This document shows, in pieces, positions 1-5,348 of a DNA stretch of 7,879 nt. Positions within the stretch are counted from its first letter, which is position 1. The number at the start of each line of letters is the position of its first letter. Made by a program: the position numbers and the translations under genes. Location: assembly GCA_964467315.1 (NCBI GenBank), contig CAYXSA010000147.1:1-7879 (forward strand). Reading direction: 5' to 3'. The notes below the pieces were generated by a model. That model worked only from the letters and a program-made list of their open reading frames with translations, was not told where the DNA came from and searched no databases. The stretch is from JAAFIM01 sp964467315. Its GTDB lineage: Bacteria; Bacteroidota; Bacteroidia; Chitinophagales; Saprospiraceae.

Positions 1-41
1 AAAGTGAAAAGTGAAAAGTGAAAAGTGAAAAGTGAAAAGTG
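1..41 (+). repeat. AAAAGTG heptamer tandem array (left window edge)
   Basis: Five complete AAAAGTG units plus a partial one at base 1 run without interruption up to base 41. The array is cut by the window edge, so its true length is unknown. It leads directly into GCATTTTTTTTGC (41-53), which is also the sequence next to the array at the opposite window end. A 7-nt period does not preserve reading frame and there are no spacers, so it is neither coding nor CRISPR. It resembles the heptameric short tandem repeats known from cyanobacteria in form; its function is unknown. Confidence 0.93.
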
Positions 42-204
42 CATTTTTTTTGCGCGACTTGCAAATTTATGAGCACTTATTTTGTGTTTATTTTTAGCTG
101 TAAATAATTGATAATCAACTATTTATATATAATTTTACTTTTTTTGACTATTCGCTTATAACCAAAATCAAGTACCATATTTTTCGCTACGCGTTCCCAG
201 TGTG
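41..204 (+). repeat. AT-rich dispersed element, left copy, TTGATAATCAA core
   Basis: This strongly AT-rich stretch matches the reverse complement of 7741-7837. Shared blocks in order are GCATTTTTTTTGC (41-53), CAAATTT-TGAGCA (62-76), TTTTTAGC then AAATAATTGATAATCA (up to 117), and TATTTATA (from about 120). The left copy carries about 11 extra bases between TGAGCA and TTTTTAGC. The core TTGATAATCAA at 108-118 is an 11-bp near-perfect palindrome. Further on, GCTACGCGTT near 186-195 also has a counterpart next to the right copy. I see no ORF and no TAnnTTTG promoter motif. It could be a non-coding mobile remnant or a protein-binding repeat. Confidence 0.75.
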
Positions 205-230
205 TTCACTTTTCACTTTTCACTTTTTTT
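205..230 (-). repeat. AAAAGTG heptamer array, inverted (reads TTTTCAC)
   Basis: One partial and two full TTTTCAC units followed by CACTTTTTTTT close the left AT-rich element. They are inverted relative to the array at 1-41, so the AT element is bracketed by heptamers facing each other. The GC-rich structured element begins only one base after this array. Confidence 0.85.
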
Positions 231-231
231 T

Positions 232-340
232 GGGCGTGCCGTCGCTCCCCGCCGCTAACGCGGCTGAAAGGTCGCGCCGTCGGGCTATCCGCTGCGTCTA
301 CGACGCTACGCGCCGTAGGCTTCGCTTCTATCCCTCACGC
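232..340 (+). repeat. GC-rich three-stem element, copy A
   Basis: This is one of four copies of a dispersed element that starts GGCGTGCC and ends CTATCCCTCACGC, with the conserved core GTCGGGCTATCC in between. The outer stem pairs GCGTG (234-238) with CACGC (336-340). Hairpin P2 is GCCGC (251-255) with GCGGC (260-264) around TAAC. Hairpin P3 pairs 298-306 with 310-318 around TAC and has one A-C mismatch. The stems differ in sequence from the other copies but still pair. I know similar GGGCTATCC...CTATCCCTCACGC repeats as common in Bacteroidota spacers. Its role, whether DNA cruciform, RNA or REP-like mobile unit, is undetermined. Confidence 0.88.
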
Positions 341-347
341 AAAATAC

Positions 348-366
348 GGCGCGAAAAAGCCGCGCC
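348..366. other. Small GC hairpin in an otherwise featureless spacer
   Basis: GGCGCG (348-353) pairs with CGCGCC (361-366) around a seven-base AAAAAGC loop, eight bases after copy A of the GC-rich element. There is no T tract after it, so it is a poor terminator candidate. The rest of 341-412 holds nothing I can recognise. The gene-free stretch 1-504 is therefore heptamers, AT element, GC element, this hairpin and the 68-bp repeat. Confidence 0.5.
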
Positions 367-412
367 TTAGAAGAAAGACGAACCTCGCATGAACACGCAG
401 CGAATGATAAAT

Positions 413-480
413 AGTACTTGCTACCACTGCCGCCGCAAGGCGGCATAATACCTATATATAAAGCACAATCTATACACAAA
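413..480 (-). repeat. 68-bp dispersed repeat, copy 1, with TGCCGCC hairpin
   Basis: This copy is about 87% identical (nine mismatches in 68, no gaps) to 6783-6850. It contains a perfect 7-bp stem, TGCCGCC (428-434) and GGCGGCA (439-445), closed by a GCAA tetraloop of the GNRA type. It lies 24 bp beyond the stop codon of the minus-strand secreted-protein gene, so it is assigned the minus strand as a possible 3' UTR element. No U-rich tract follows the stem on either strand, so it is not a standard intrinsic terminator. Confidence 0.85.
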
Positions 481-504
481 ACACAAAATTTCGTAACTCG
501 CTTT

Positions 505-906
505 TTATTTCGGAAACGAGTGTCGGCGTATTATCTTTGTGCTGGTGATATTGCAGCCCTCGCGCAACTCTACGACGTACACGCCCACAGGCAGTTGCTC
601 CGTTGGCATCGTGAAACGGCGAAAATCGCGCTCCAACAATTTGCGCATCATCACCACCCCGTACACGTCAAATACCCGCAGTTCCACCCGTATATTGCCC
701 CGATAACCATCGGCGGCTTCCCGCTCTTCTGCCGAGCGCATAGGCACTATCGACACCGCCCCCCCGTCGGTAACGAGCGGCTCTATCAAAAAATCATCCG
801 TGCGGCAGACCTTCGGCGGCGAAAATTTTGTTCCGTCCGTAGGCTGCGCTTGCATGAGCGAATGAAAGGCGCAGAAGGCGCAAAAAATAAGCACTAATTT
901 TTTCAT
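505..906 (-). CDS. Small secreted protein with T9SS type A-like C-terminal sorting domain
   Basis: The 133-aa product begins MKKLVLIFCAFCAF, a charged start and hydrophobic core typical of a Sec signal peptide, with likely cleavage near residue 20 (MQA/QP). Residues 71-128 resemble the beta-sandwich sorting domain of T9SS cargo: a strand with VFDVYG near 78-83, the LPVGVYVVEL turn and strand (105-114), and a terminal STKIIRR (122-128). Only about 50 residues (21-70) remain as possible cargo, with no domain I recognise. It would be exported to the periplasm and then to the cell surface or medium by T9SS. An upstream ATG at 951 is in frame but would precede the signal peptide and overlap the WD40 gene, so 906 was chosen. 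The gene is divergent from the WD40 gene, with only 15 bp between start codons. The sorting-domain call is by pattern and moderately sure. Confidence 0.7.
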   Translation of the reverse strand: MKKLVLIFCAFCAFHSLMQAQPTDGTKFSPPKVCRTDDFLIEPLVTDGGAVSIVPMRSAEEREAADGYRGNIRVELRVFDVYGVVMMRKLLERDFRRFTMPTEQLPVGVYVVELREGCNITSTKIIRRHSFPK

Positions 907-921
907 CTCTATACGATAACT

Positions 922-1821
922 TTGCGTCAAACGGCAGTCCTCACAGGGCATAATGCGGCTATCTATGCCTTAGCGGCATACAAGGGTGCAGGTCAATTTT
1001 TGTCGGCAGCGGGCGAGGGCTGGGTAGTACGCTGGGACTTGCAACAGGGGCAAGACGGGCATTTGCTCACACAAGTCGAAGGTAGCATTTTCGGCTTACT
1101 TTACCTACCCGATACGCAGCAAATCGCTGTAGGCACGATGCAAGGCGGCTTATACTGGCTCGATTTGGAAACCAATACGCCCCTTGTGCAGACCCTCGCC
1201 CACGCTGGCGGCGTTTTTGCGCTGGCGGCAGACACTGCACATCTGTATACGGCAGGCGGCGACGGGCGGTTGGTGCGATGGGGTAGAGGCAGCCGAAAAA
1301 AAGAAGAAACCTTAGAACTTAGCCCCAAAGCCATACGCCGACTTGCCCTATCGCCTGAAGGTACTACGCTTTGGGCAGCAGGTAGCGAGGGCATTATATA
1401 CACCATAGACCTTCCCAACTTCTCGCTGCGCTCGCAAACCCCCGCGCATAGCAATTCCGTATTTTCGCTGCTCTATCTGCCCCAATACGAGCGGCTCGTT
1501 TCGGGTGGCAGAGATGCCTATATGCGACTTTGGTCGGCTAAATCGGGCGAAGATTTACGCCTACTCAACGCCGACACCCTGCCCGCACACCTCTTCACCG
1601 TCAATGATTTGGTGCTTTCGCCCTGCGGCAATTTTATCGCTAGCGCCTCCCGCGATAAAACCGTAAAAATCTGGCGCAGTAGCGACCTGCAACTATTGCG
1701 CGTCATGGATACCATCCGCTACAGTCTGCATCGCCATTCCGTAAACTGCCTGCTTTGGCAAGAAAATCAACTTATCACGGGCAGCGACGACCGCAGCCTG
1801 ATGATATACGCGGAAAAGTGA
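922..1821 (+). CDS. WD40 repeat seven-bladed beta-propeller protein
   Basis: The 299-aa product is almost entirely WD40 repeats. I count seven, at about residues 4-45, 46-88, 89-130, 131-171, 172-214, 215-262 and 263-299. The clearest is the sixth, ending ASASRDKTVKIW (240-251). Others show the GH or AH opening (GH 9-10, AH 93-94, AH 175-176) and strand ends VVRWDL and MRLW. Seven repeats make one closed propeller, so the protein looks complete and is probably a cytoplasmic scaffold; no signal peptide is seen. No ATG is available: an in-frame stop lies at 895-897 and the first repeat begins at residue 4, so TTG at 922 is the best start (ATA at 916 is less likely). The stop codon TGA lies inside the first unit of a heptamer array. 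Partner and pathway are unknown. Confidence 0.88.
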   Translation: MRQTAVLTGHNAAIYALAAYKGAGQFLSAAGEGWVVRWDLQQGQDGHLLTQVEGSIFGLLYLPDTQQIAVGTMQGGLYWLDLETNTPLVQTLAHAGGVFALAADTAHLYTAGGDGRLVRWGRGSRKKEETLELSPKAIRRLALSPEGTTLWAAGSEGIIYTIDLPNFSLRSQTPAHSNSVFSLLYLPQYERLVSGGRDAYMRLWSAKSGEDLRLLNADTLPAHLFTVNDLVLSPCGNFIASASRDKTVKIWRSSDLQLLRVMDTIRYSLHRHSVNCLLWQENQLITGSDDRSLMIYAEK

Positions 1822-1862
1822 AAAGTGAAAAGTGAAAAGTGAAAAGTGAAAAGTGAAAAGTG
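1814..1862 (+). repeat. AAAAGTG heptamer array, seven units, over the WD40 stop codon
   Basis: Seven perfect AAAAGTG units run from 1814 to 1862. The first unit and the next base provide the last Lys codon and the TGA stop (1819-1821) of the WD40 gene. Read on the minus strand the array gives spurious FHFSLFT-type peptides, which should not be annotated. Confidence 0.93.
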
Positions 1863-1885
1863 AAATTTTTTATGTACATAAGTAG

Positions 1886-1905
1886 AGCCCTTGCATGCAA
1901 GGGCT
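1886..1905. other. Perfect 20-bp palindrome
   Basis: AGCCCTTGCATGCAAGGGCT is its own reverse complement, with no loop bases. As RNA it would fold as an 8-bp stem with a four-base loop, followed by only TTT. It lies 64 bp past the WD40 stop and could be a weak terminator, a dimeric protein site, or part of the repeat cluster. Confidence 0.7.
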
Positions 1906-1908
1906 TTA

Positions 1909-1931
1909 CAGCGCCCGCAAAGCGGGCGCTG
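1909..1931. other. 10-bp GC hairpin with AAA loop
   Basis: CAGCGCCCGC (1909-1918) pairs perfectly with GCGGGCGCTG (1922-1931) around AAA. It sits directly between the palindrome at 1886-1905 and copy C of the GC-rich element. No T tract follows on the plus strand; on the minus strand it is followed by TAAAG. It is a strong structure of unknown role. Confidence 0.7.
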
Positions 1932-1932
1932 C

Positions 1933-2029
1933 GCGTGAGGGATAGCAGTGGAAGCGCCACAGGCGCTGCAACGCATAGCCCGACCGCCCGACCTTTAAGC
2001 CGCGTAGCGGCGGGGAGGGGGGGCACGCC
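1933..2029 (-). repeat. GC-rich three-stem element, copy C (inverted)
   Basis: The reverse complement begins GGCGTGCCC, carries AAAGGTCGGG and GTCGGGCTATGCG, and ends CTATCCCTCACGC, matching the other three copies. The outer stem pairs 1933-1937 with 2024-2028. One inner hairpin is GCCGC/GCGGC (1999-2003 with 2007-2011). The other, AGCGCC/GGCGCT (1953-1958 with 1962-1967), uses a different stem sequence from copies A, B and D. It lies about 110 bp past the WD40 stop and 83 bp before the LRR start. Confidence 0.88.
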
Positions 2030-2031
2030 AT

Positions 2032-2052
2032 AATTACGAATTACGAATTACG
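2032..2052. repeat. AATTACG heptamer tandem array, three units
   Basis: Three exact AATTACG units begin two bases after copy C of the GC-rich element. The unit differs from AAAAGTG but has the same 7-nt period, suggesting the same class of short tandem repeat. Confidence 0.85.
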
Positions 2053-2059
2053 ATTGTTC

Positions 2060-2096
2060 TTTGTGTATATACTTGATTATCAATGGATTATGCGAA
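2060..2096 (-). repeat. Fragment of the AT-rich element upstream of the LRR gene
   Basis: TTTGTGTATATAC followed by TTGATTATCAAT (core 2073-2083) and GGATTATG resembles 7753-7792 of the right-hand AT element in the same order (TTTGTGTA, then CTGATTATCAAT, then ATTTGTG), with about 9 bases fewer between. It ends 16 bp before the LRR start, so it may lie in that gene's promoter or leader. I see no clear TAnnTTTG motif there. The match is short and this call is tentative. Confidence 0.45.
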
Positions 2097-2112
2097 AAAT
2101 TCATAATTCTCT

Positions 2113-4722
2113 ATGGATTTAGCGGTTTGGTGGAAAAATTTGCAGGAAGCGGAGCGGCGGGTAGTTTGGATAAACTGCCTCTTGCAGTCGCGTGCCGTTT
2201 TTGGTAGTAGCGCCTATGAGAAGGAAAAATTTTACCAGACGACGGCGCAGTTGCAGGCAAATTTTCTGCAAAACGCGGCTTTTGATTTAGAAAAAAGCCC
2301 AAGCTTAGAGCAGCTGGAAGCCCAGAAAAATCTACATTGCGTATTTGTGTACGATGATAAGGCGAGCATACAAACGGCGCGGCTGACCCTGCCTATGCGC
2401 AATTTGGAAGATATTTCTTGGCAGTATGCGGGCAGTGTGGAACTGGATTTTGGGCATCTGGGGCAGTTGCGCACCTTGAGCTGTAGCAGCCTAAACGCTT
2501 TGCGCGAACTGCGTTTGGACGACTGCCGAAAGCTATCCTTTTGCTCCCTTACCCATTGCAATATCAGGGAATTTGATAGCCGCCCCTTCTCGCAGCTCTC
2601 CACCCTGATTTTGCGCGGCAATCCGCTCAAAATTTGGCATTTCGATTGGCAAAAAAATGCGGCTTTGTATCAGTTGGATTTGGCGGCGACGCGCCTGCAA
2701 AGCCTAAATTTGCGCCAGCTGAAAATAAAATACCTCGAAGTAGCTTATATGCGCTGCTTGCGGGAGTTTCATATAGACGAGGCAGCATATAAGCAGCTAA
2801 ATGAACGCTCTAAGCTGCAAGTTGGGGACTTGCGCGCGAAAATCGAGCGTTACGCAGGCTTGCAAGATTGGTGGGAGGGTCTGTATTCGGCGCAGCGGGC
2901 ATTGCTTTTGGCGAATGCGCATTTGTCGCTCAATGGGGGCGTTCATGCTTTGAGCGCCAGCAACCACAGTCTGCAAAAGGAGTACAGCCGCCAAACGGGC
3001 TTGGCACTTATCGATGAGGCTGCGATTTGGGCGGAATTGGGCAGCTTTATGCCCCTTTTGTACTGCACACATCTCAACCTAAACAGCGAAAGTGTAGAGC
3101 ATCAAAGGGCGCTACTTTCCTTTGATTTTTTGCAGCCTCTGAAAGGGCATTTGCAAACGCTGGACTTGAGCGGCTGTGGGCAGGCAGATTTGAACTTGTC
3201 GGATTGGGCAGAATTGAAAGCAGTTTCAGGGCATAATTGCCCCAATCTACGCCTGCTCTCCATTAGCCGCTGCCCAAAATTGGAAAAGCTGAATTTTAGC
3301 AATTCCATGCCTTACCCCGAACAGCGCATGGACTGGCTGCGCATCAGCCACTGCGCGGCTTTGCAGGAAATCAACCTCAACGGACAGGCGCTAAAACGTT
3401 TAGAAATTTCCGAATGCCCGCAGCTCGAAAGGCTGCAAATATCGAGCAACGATATCAGGGAATTGCTAAGCAGCAGCATACCGCATACGCTAACGGAGCT
3501 TGATATTAGCTTCAACAGATTTCAGTATTTGCTTCCCTTCCTTTGCCCCAAGCTCGAAAAGCTAAATTGTGCCTACAACCGCTTAGAGGAGCTTACTCCA
3601 AGCGCTTACCCCTTGCTAAAAACGCTCAAATGCAACAACAATCAGCTAAAAAGCTTGAATTGTACGCAGTTGCATCAGATAGAAGAAATAGACTGCAGCC
3701 ATAATTTACTCGAAACCCTCCATTTAGCCCCCCAAGCGAGCGAAAGCCTGCACACGCTCTGTTGCCAAGCCAATCAGCTAAAAGACTTACAACTCGATGG
3801 CTTTAGCGCCCTGCGCCGACTTTCAGCCCCTTTCAACCCTCGACTGCGTACGGTTTCCATAGAAGGCTGCATATCTTTAGCCGACTTAGAGCTAAATAAT
3901 ACCAATCGAGTTTTGCAGCATTTGCAGGGCTTAGAAAGCAGCGCCTTGCCCGCCGCTACCAAGAGCCAACTACAGCAAATGGCAGACAGCAATCTGCGCT
4001 ATGCCAAAAGTTTCAGCGCCGAGCAGCAGCATCGGGGCTTTTTATTGGGGCTTAGCTTTGCTGAAATGAGCGCCCTGCGCTATATGTTGGGCTTGCAAGA
4101 GGGGAGATTTTCCAAACCCCGCAGCGCCACCCAAACCCTGCAAATAAAAAGCGCCAACCTGCCCGAAATATCCCAAAAAACAAGCAGCCCCCCTGCTACC
4201 ATACCCCTCGCCAGCCTTGATGAAGCGTATTTTTATCCGCTCCTCATGGAGGAAGATGCCCTCGCCCGACTCAGCGCCCTGCAAAAATTATCCGCCCGCT
4301 TAGCCGAAAGAGAATTGAGCAGCCTCAAACGCGTTTTGCCCTTTTTTTCCAGCCTACGCCGACTCTTCGTAGCCCGACAGCCCAGCATCAAAGACCTCGA
4401 AGGCTTGAGCCATTGCCCGCAATTGGAAGAAGTTTCCGTCAGCCTTTCGGGCATTTATAGCCTCGCAGGCATCGAAGAATGCCTATTGTTGCGCCGTCTA
4501 ACCATCGACGATTGCCCCCTTAGCGACCTGCGCCCGCTCGCGCATTTGCCCAAACTCGAAGTCTTAGACATCTCCGCCACCCAAGTCCAAAGCCTCCTGC
4601 CGCTGCATTCCATCGGCAGCTTGCGCACACTCATTTGCGCCGATTGCCCGCGCCTGACGAGCATCGAAGTCGAACGCCTACGCCTCTCCCTCCCCCAATG
4701 TCAAGTGATTGCGTTTTTGTGA
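2113..4722 (+). CDS. Large cytoplasmic leucine-rich-repeat protein with duplicated WW-containing module
   Basis: The 869-aa product has no signal peptide or membrane segment. LRRs fall in three blocks, at about residues 97-222, 316-605 and 746-869. The middle block is the most regular, with units of about 21 residues such as LEKLNCAYNRLEEL, LKTLKCNNNQLKSL and IEEIDCSHNLLETL: Leu-rich strands, Cys and an Asn ladder. The last block ends LPQCQVI, a C-terminal cap usual in Bacteroidota LRR proteins. Two spacers are related: VWWKNLQEAERR (5-16) and DWWEGLYSAQRA (252-263) each begin a stretch of about 90 residues leading into an LRR block. A helical segment at about 612-745 separates blocks two and three. 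LRRs normally bind protein partners; the partner here is unknown. ATG 2113 has no Shine-Dalgarno, as is usual in this phylum. The GC-rich element begins 13 bp after the stop. Confidence 0.88.
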   Translation: MDLAVWWKNLQEAERRVVWINCLLQSRAVFGSSAYEKEKFYQTTAQLQANFLQNAAFDLEKSPSLEQLEAQKNLHCVFVYDDKASIQTARLTLPMRNLEDISWQYAGSVELDFGHLGQLRTLSCSSLNALRELRLDDCRKLSFCSLTHCNIREFDSRPFSQLSTLILRGNPLKIWHFDWQKNAALYQLDLAATRLQSLNLRQLKIKYLEVAYMRCLREFHIDEAAYKQLNERSKLQVGDLRAKIERYAGLQDWWEGLYSAQRALLLANAHLSLNGGVHALSASNHSLQKEYSRQTGLALIDEAAIWAELGSFMPLLYCTHLNLNSESVEHQRALLSFDFLQPLKGHLQTLDLSGCGQADLNLSDWAELKAVSGHNCPNLRLLSISRCPKLEKLNFSNSMPYPEQRMDWLRISHCAALQEINLNGQALKRLEISECPQLERLQISSNDIRELLSSSIPHTLTELDISFNRFQYLLPFLCPKLEKLNCAYNRLEELTPSAYPLLKTLKCNNNQLKSLNCTQLHQIEEIDCSHNLLETLHLAPQASESLHTLCCQANQLKDLQLDGFSALRRLSAPFNPRLRTVSIEGCISLADLELNNTNRVLQHLQGLESSALPAATKSQLQQMADSNLRYAKSFSAEQQHRGFLLGLSFAEMSALRYMLGLQEGRFSKPRSATQTLQIKSANLPEISQKTSSPPATIPLASLDEAYFYPLLMEEDALARLSALQKLSARLAERELSSLKRVLPFFSSLRRLFVARQPSIKDLEGLSHCPQLEEVSVSLSGIYSLAGIEECLLLRRLTIDDCPLSDLRPLAHLPKLEVLDISATQVQSLLPLHSIGSLRTLICADCPRLTSIEVERLRLSLPQCQVIAFL

Positions 4723-4735
4723 GTTTTTTTATTTG

Positions 4736-4840
4736 GGGCCTGCCCCTGCTCCCCGCGCCGCTTGAAAGCGGCGCTTAAAGGTCGCAGGGTCGGGCTATCC
4801 GTTGCAGCCGCTACGCGGCTTCCACTGCTATCCCTCAGGC
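4736..4840 (+). repeat. GC-rich three-stem element, copy B
   Basis: This copy has the same order of conserved blocks as A, C and D. Its outer stem is GCCTG (4738-4742) with CAGGC (4836-4840), where the other copies have GCGTG with CACGC: both sides changed and pairing was kept. P2 is an 8-bp stem (4755-4762 with 4767-4774) and P3 is AGCCGC/GCGGCT (4806-4811 with 4815-4820). It starts 13 bp after the LRR stop codon in the same direction, so it would lie in that mRNA's 3' UTR unless transcription ends earlier. Confidence 0.88.
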
Positions 4841-4845
4841 AACTT

Positions 4846-4901
4846 GCAAAGCCGCCACCACGAAGTAGACGCGACCAAAGGGAGCGAAAGGGGCGGCTTG
4901 C
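4846..4901. other. Imperfect inverted repeat, 35-nt loop
   Basis: GCAAAGCCGCC (4846-4856) pairs with GGCGGCTTGC (4892-4901) with one bulged A. The loop contains ACGAAGTAGACGCG (4860-4873), which recurs with one change at 7711-7724. It lies in the convergent spacer between the LRR and PTH2-like genes. The remaining bases to 4991 contain a TGGCA/TGCCA pair around 4905 and A-rich sequence, but no clear terminator. Confidence 0.5.
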
Positions 4902-4991
4902 GCTGGCAGAATTGCCAATAAAAAAACAATAAGCAAAGCAAAAAGCGCCCCCTAGTCAGCGTAGCGTGGACGCAGCTCCGCCCCGCCACAG

Positions 4992-5306
4992 TCAACTATC
5001 TTGTGGAGACCACATCTTAAAAAATTTAAACTTTTTCGGGTATTCCTCTCTTGGACAAAAAGCTATACATACTTCCGCATTGTCTAAAGCGGACTCTGTG
5101 AGCACAAGCGCATTGCTTTCTATTTTTAGCGCCTCAAATTCGGCTTCTGTAGCGCTACAAACGACCTTTTTAAAACTGCCGTTTATCCATTTCTGCATAT
5201 TTTCGTCCGTTTCAAAGCGCCTAAAACAAGCCAAAGAGGCATGCGCAGCGATAACAGGCGCAAATTTATCGGGCAAATTATTTTTAAGTATAATATACAT
5301 TTTCAT
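4992..5306 (-). CDS. PTH2-like peptidyl-tRNA hydrolase family protein
   Basis: The 104-aa product resembles small bacterial members of the PTH2 fold. It has an N-terminal strand MKMYIILKN; a helix with AAHASLACF (20-28), matching the AQ-x-x-HA region of PTH2; a central strand FKKVVC (45-50); EFEAL (56-60); a strand with LVLTESAL (67-74) at the place of the family's DAG-type loop; and IAFCPRE (81-87). Classical PTH2 enzymes release tRNA from stalled peptidyl-tRNA. Here the canonical Lys-Gly-Lys entry and DAG loop are not evident, so true hydrolase activity is uncertain. The in-frame ATG at 5339 would add MVMFGKNPLSR and leave only 9 bp to the divergent dehydrogenase gene; 5306 fits the family start better. 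Fold call by pattern only. Confidence 0.68.
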   Translation of the reverse strand: MKMYIILKNNLPDKFAPVIAAHASLACFRRFETDENMQKWINGSFKKVVCSATEAEFEALKIESNALVLTESALDNAEVCIAFCPREEYPKKFKFFKMWSPQDS

Positions 5307-5348
5307 ACGAGAAAGGGGATTTTTGCCGAACATAACCAATATATTACC

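Noticed and set aside
1..41. Possible CRISPR array in the heptamer repeats
   Set aside because: Units are contiguous with no spacers and are far too short; no cas genes are present.
418..897. Plus-strand 159-codon open frame opposite the secreted-protein gene
   Set aside because: It lacks an ATG start, begins within the 68-bp repeat, and is antisense to a gene with a convincing signal peptide and sorting-like domain.
917..924. TAACTTTG on the plus strand, an exact match to the Bacteroidota -7 promoter consensus TAnnTTTG
   Set aside because: It overlaps the proposed TTG start codon of the WD40 gene, and no TTG-type -33 box is found at the right distance upstream (about 890-898), so it probably arises by chance.
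1767..2026. Minus-strand open frames giving FHFSLFT repeats
   Set aside because: They are translations of the heptamer array and the GC-rich element, overlap the WD40 gene end, and show no domain; a 7-nt period cycles through all frames.
5241..5348. N-terminal extension of the dehydrogenase
   Set aside because: The extra 36 residues overlap the divergent PTH2-like gene and precede the normal family start MYESFNPYTG.
5307..5348. Weak TAnnTTTG-like sequences in the 42-bp divergent spacer (for example TATGTTCG on minus)
   Set aside because: Each needs at least one mismatch and the spacing to a -33 box is not convincing, so no promoter is annotated.
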